Source: Oscillospiraceae bacterium (GTDB lineage Bacteria; Bacillota; Clostridia; Oscillospirales; Ruminococcaceae). From it: DNA of 11,328 nucleotides. Position numbers and translations under genes: made by a program. A model generated the notes under the pieces. It saw nothing but the letters and a program-made list of their open reading frames with translations. It was not told where the DNA came from and did no database searches. The stretch's first letter is position 1; each line of letters starts with the position of its first letter. The DNA lies in NCBI GenBank assembly GCA_017544185.1, contig JAFYEQ010000121.1, positions 1 through 11,328 of the forward strand, given 5' to 3'. Positions 9,245 to 11,328 of this stretch are shown here, in pieces.

Positions 9245-11002
9245 TCAAAGCTCGCCGTTTCGGATCATATCCAGCACTATATCCGCAAGTTCAGGGTCGA
9301 ACTGGGTTCCCTTGTTGTTTTCTATCTCCTCGATGACCCGCTCTTTTGAGAGCTTCTTTCGGTATACTCTGTCGGTGGTCATGGCGTCGTAGCAGTCGGC
9401 AAGGCACAGCACCTTTGCAAACAGGGATATCTCATCGCCCTTCAGACCGTCGGGGTAGCCCTTGCCGTCGTAGCGCTCATGATGATGGCGAACGCCGTCG
9501 CCGAGCCCTTCCACGAAGTCTATCTTCCCGATCATCCGGGAGCCTATGACGGTATGGCTCTTCATCACGTCGAATTCCTCTTCGGTGAGCCGTCCGTTCT
9601 TGTTGAGTATACTGTCGGGCACGCCTATCTTGCCGATGTCGTGCATCTGACCGATGTACTTTATGCGCTCTATATCCGCCTGATGGCCCTTGCCCTTGAG
9701 CACCTTTGCCAGTATCCGTGACGCGTACTCACCGACTCTTTCCGAGTGGCCGCCGGTGTACTTGTCCTTGGCATCTATGGTGCCTGCGATGGTACCGAAG
9801 GTCATCCGCGTCATATTCTCGGACCACAGCCTCCGGGCATTGGCGTTTCGTATGGTGTCCGCTATGATCTGGAGCATAGTCGCGAAGAGCAGCATCAACA
9901 GCCCGATGCTGAGATACAGTCCCATGGCCATGGGGGACTTGATATAGAAGTTCATCAGCTCCAGTATGCTCATGACCGTTAGTAACAGCATACCTACTGC
10001 AGTGATACTATATCCGCGTATAGCTCCCGAGCGGGTGTCCATGATCATGCTGATGGCGCTCCAGAGTATGATCACAGCTGATAATATATGCGAGAGGGGG
10101 AGCGTATCGGAATAGTCTGCAAGCCCTGAAAAATGCAGTGCGGTATTCATCGTCACTATGAACGCAGCCATACATTCCAGTGTGACGTACACCTTGGTAT
10201 ATCGGTGTTGCTGCACCTCATTGAAGTACATGGCGCCGAAGGCGGCGGCTACTTCTATGAGGATATACGAGAACAGGTTGCTCATGGAGGGCGACTTGAA
10301 CAGCAGCTGCTTTATCGATGACTCGCTCAGTATCCACAGTCCTATGCTTATCATGGTCATCGACAGGTACAGCACTGACTTTATGGACGATATCCTGGAC
10401 CGCAGTACGAGGCATCCCGTTATGGCGAGAAAGCTCAGTATCACGGACATCGCTGCGATGGCGACTATGGGGATGCTGGAGTATATATACGGGTACCAGA
10501 GGTCGCTGCCGTAGGACCATACCACGCTCTCATACCTCACCATGTCACTTTCGTGGGAGGTAACGTATATACATATCTCCTTCGATGCGTCGCTGTTGTA
10601 CAGGTCGCATACCACAAGAGCGCTCACAGGGCTGCGGAACTTCACCGTGGAATTGGCCGCGGTATGCTCCGCACGCAGCTTTCCGTCGATGTATATGGAT
10701 ACCTCCTGCCGCCTGGACCTGAAGCACAGGTGCATACCGTCCCGTATGGTATCGGGCAGCGTATTGGTCAGGGCGACCGTGCTGCCGTGTATATCATCTA
10801 TATAGGGCAGGGATATGCCCTTATGTACGGTGCCGTCCTCTGCCCGGAGATCCCATCCCTCCGACAGCTCGTACAGCTCATAGCCGCCTGTATGCAGCTC
10901 ACACAGGTCTCCCTCTGTGAACATGGCACATATGAACAATATCACCGCGCCCAGCAGAAAAATGGAGAGCACCGTCTTTGCTGCTATATCAGTCTTTTTC
11001 AT
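9245..11002 (-). CDS. Membrane-bound HD-GYP phosphodiesterase-family protein with extracellular sensor and 7TM block
   Basis: This is probably a cyclic-di-GMP phosphodiesterase gated by an extracellular signal. In 585 residues (ATG numbering): TM1 (about 9-28); an extracellular beta-rich domain (about 40-150, GWDLRAEDGTVHKGISLP, VSIYIDGKLRAEH), resembling the galactose-binding-like sensor domain of 7TMR-DISM receptors; about seven TM segments (about 173-385); a short linker; and a cytoplasmic HD-GYP domain. This has GGHSERV (H419), HDIGKIGVPDSIL (H454, D455), HHERYDGKGYPDGL (507-520, with the GYP signature) and LADCYDAMTTDRVYRK (534-549), so the metal-binding set is intact. I chose ATG 11002, because AGGTGA lies 5 nt before it; a GTG at 11035 in frame has no comparable site. 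It is transcribed alone from the promoter at 11222-11250. c-di-GMP hydrolysis is inferred from the motifs, since some HD-GYP proteins act on other nucleotides. Confidence 0.93.
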   Translation of the reverse strand: MKKTDIAAKTVLSIFLLGAVILFICAMFTEGDLCELHTGGYELYELSEGWDLRAEDGTVHKGISLPYIDDIHGSTVALTNTLPDTIRDGMHLCFRSRRQEVSIYIDGKLRAEHTAANSTVKFRSPVSALVVCDLYNSDASKEICIYVTSHESDMVRYESVVWSYGSDLWYPYIYSSIPIVAIAAMSVILSFLAITGCLVLRSRISSIKSVLYLSMTMISIGLWILSESSIKQLLFKSPSMSNLFSYILIEVAAAFGAMYFNEVQQHRYTKVYVTLECMAAFIVTMNTALHFSGLADYSDTLPLSHILSAVIILWSAISMIMDTRSGAIRGYSITAVGMLLLTVMSILELMNFYIKSPMAMGLYLSIGLLMLLFATMLQIIADTIRNANARRLWSENMTRMTFGTIAGTIDAKDKYTGGHSERVGEYASRILAKVLKGKGHQADIERIKYIGQMHDIGKIGVPDSILNKNGRLTEEEFDVMKSHTVIGSRMIGKIDFVEGLGDGVRHHHERYDGKGYPDGLKGDEISLFAKVLCLADCYDAMTTDRVYRKKLSKERVIEEIENNKGTQFDPELADIVLDMIRNGEL

Positions 11003-11004
11003 AC

Positions 11005-11056
11005 GATCACCTACAATGATCCTTATGTCATACACTATCCGGATCCTAGATCATTG
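11005..11056 (-). promoter_or_regulatory. Alternative pairings around the HD-GYP ribosome binding site
   Basis: In plus-strand coordinates, 11014-11021 (CAATGATC) is fully complementary to 11049-11056 (GATCATTG), an 8-bp stem just upstream of the ribosome binding site. The TGATC part of the same segment (11017-11021) can instead pair with GATCA at 11005-11009, placing the AGGTGA ribosome binding site (11007-11012) half in stem and half in loop. The two pairings exclude each other, a layout suited to translational control. Confidence 0.4.
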
Positions 11057-11069
11057 GTCCGTAGTAGGA

Positions 11070-11169
11070 GGGGCAAGGGACAAGGGATGCGACTGCTGAC
11101 GCGATCGCTATGGAATGTGTGACCATCGTCATATCCCCAAGCAGGTCGTTACCTCGTGCCGCTGTATCT
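11070..11169 (-). repeat. Dispersed structured repeat, copy B
   Basis: This is the second copy of the element at 3137-3237, on the opposite strand and within the leader of the HD-GYP gene. In plus-strand coordinates the three hairpins are AGGT/ACCT around CGTT (11143-11154), TGTGAC/GTCATA around CATC (11118-11133) and GCGACTGC/GCGATCGC around TGAC (11089-11108, one mismatch and one G-U pair). Two stem changes relative to copy A keep pairing: C-G to U-A closing hairpin 1, and G-C to A-U in hairpin 2. A tandem CAAGGGA heptamer (11074-11087) ends it. It lacks the duplicated third hairpin of copy A. Its presence in a transcribed leader means that it is made as RNA here. Confidence 0.75.
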
Positions 11170-11221
11170 ATCCATGGAACGGATCAAGAACAGTATCATA
11201 TACGAACAAGATGCTACCCTT

Positions 11222-11250
11222 ATTATACGACATTTTTCCCCGATCGTCAA
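11222..11250 (-). promoter_or_regulatory. Sigma-A promoter of the HD-GYP gene
   Basis: On the minus strand, TTGACG (11250-11245) and TATAAT (11227-11222) are spaced by 17 nt. Transcription near 11215 gives a leader of about 213 nt that carries repeat copy B and the pairings around the ribosome binding site. Confidence 0.88.
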
Positions 11251-11265
11251 GCAGGCAGTGCCTGC
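11251..11265. promoter_or_regulatory. 15-bp palindrome abutting the -35 box of the HD-GYP promoter
   Basis: GCAGGCAGTGCCTGC is a perfect inverted repeat around a central base and touches the -35 box directly. It could be an operator for a dimeric regulator, or as RNA a 6-bp hairpin with a 3-nt loop ending an upstream transcript, although no U-run follows on either strand. Confidence 0.4.
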
Positions 11266-11328
11266 ACCCATTTCGTTGATGTTTGCCTGTGGTGCATTTC
11301 ATTTGCAGCTCGGGAACGTTCATTTGTC
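11266..11328. other. Non-coding or undetermined right edge
   Basis: Beyond the palindrome I see no supported gene. Short frames stay open to the edge on both strands but have no ribosome binding site or recognisable product. The whole gap 11036-11328 is otherwise filled by the promoter, the leader and repeat copy B. Confidence 0.4.

Noticed and set aside
11003..11215. c-di-GMP riboswitch in the HD-GYP leader
   Set aside because: The leader lacks the conserved GEMM-I and c-di-GMP-II motifs that I would expect.
11297..11322. GAACGTTC near the right edge as a LexA/DinR box
   Set aside because: The Gram-positive box needs four bases between GAAC and GTTC; here there are none.
11174..11328. Frame from ATG 11174 open to the right edge on the plus strand (and its antisense counterpart)
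   Set aside because: No ribosome binding site, no recognisable product, and it overlaps the clear promoter of the minus-strand gene. It might be reconsidered with more sequence on the right.

Overview
The window looks like chromosome from a moderately GC-rich, low-redundancy Firmicute of the Clostridia, most likely a Ruminococcus-like Oscillospiraceae member. This rests on the gene families (MacB-type ABC pair, DgkB/YegS lipid kinase, LigA, ComEC, HolA, 7TM-HD-GYP protein), on Gram-positive consensus promoters and GGAGG-type ribosome binding sites, and on strong use of the ATA isoleucine codon. The genus is an inference, not a proof.

Left part (1-3108, plus strand). The end of an ABC ATPase gene and its FtsX/MacB-type permease gene run in from the left edge. 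The permease reads through an apparently lost stop codon. A near-perfect promoter (1762-1790) then drives a secreted protein of unknown function (1882-2616), whose codon use differs sharply from its neighbours and which ends at a strong intrinsic terminator. A small bacterial PH-domain protein (2686-3066) follows, ending at a 15-bp perfect stem.

Middle part (3109-9187, minus strand). A consensus promoter at 9159-9187 and a structured leader precede a lipid kinase (8116-9045), ligA (6096-8072), comEC (4349-6094) and holA (3304-4347). ligA/comEC and comEC/holA are each separated by one base, so these three must be co-transcribed. The cluster joins DNA joining, DNA uptake and replication clamp loading. 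ComEC carries only a short, motif-less remnant of its usual C-terminal metallo-beta-lactamase domain.

Right part (9245-11328, minus strand). A membrane protein with an extracellular sensor-like domain, a 7TM block and a cytoplasmic HD-GYP domain is transcribed from a strong promoter (11222-11250) with a leader of about 210 nt.

The most notable unexplained structure is a dispersed element of about 100 bp, present twice in opposite orientations: 3137-3237 in the convergent gap between the PH gene and holA, and 11070-11169 inside the leader of the HD-GYP gene. Both copies can form three consecutive hairpins with four-base loops, and several differences between the copies preserve base pairing. 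One hairpin is duplicated in tandem in the left copy, again with a compensatory change. It is either a REP/MITE-like palindromic repeat family or a structured RNA element.
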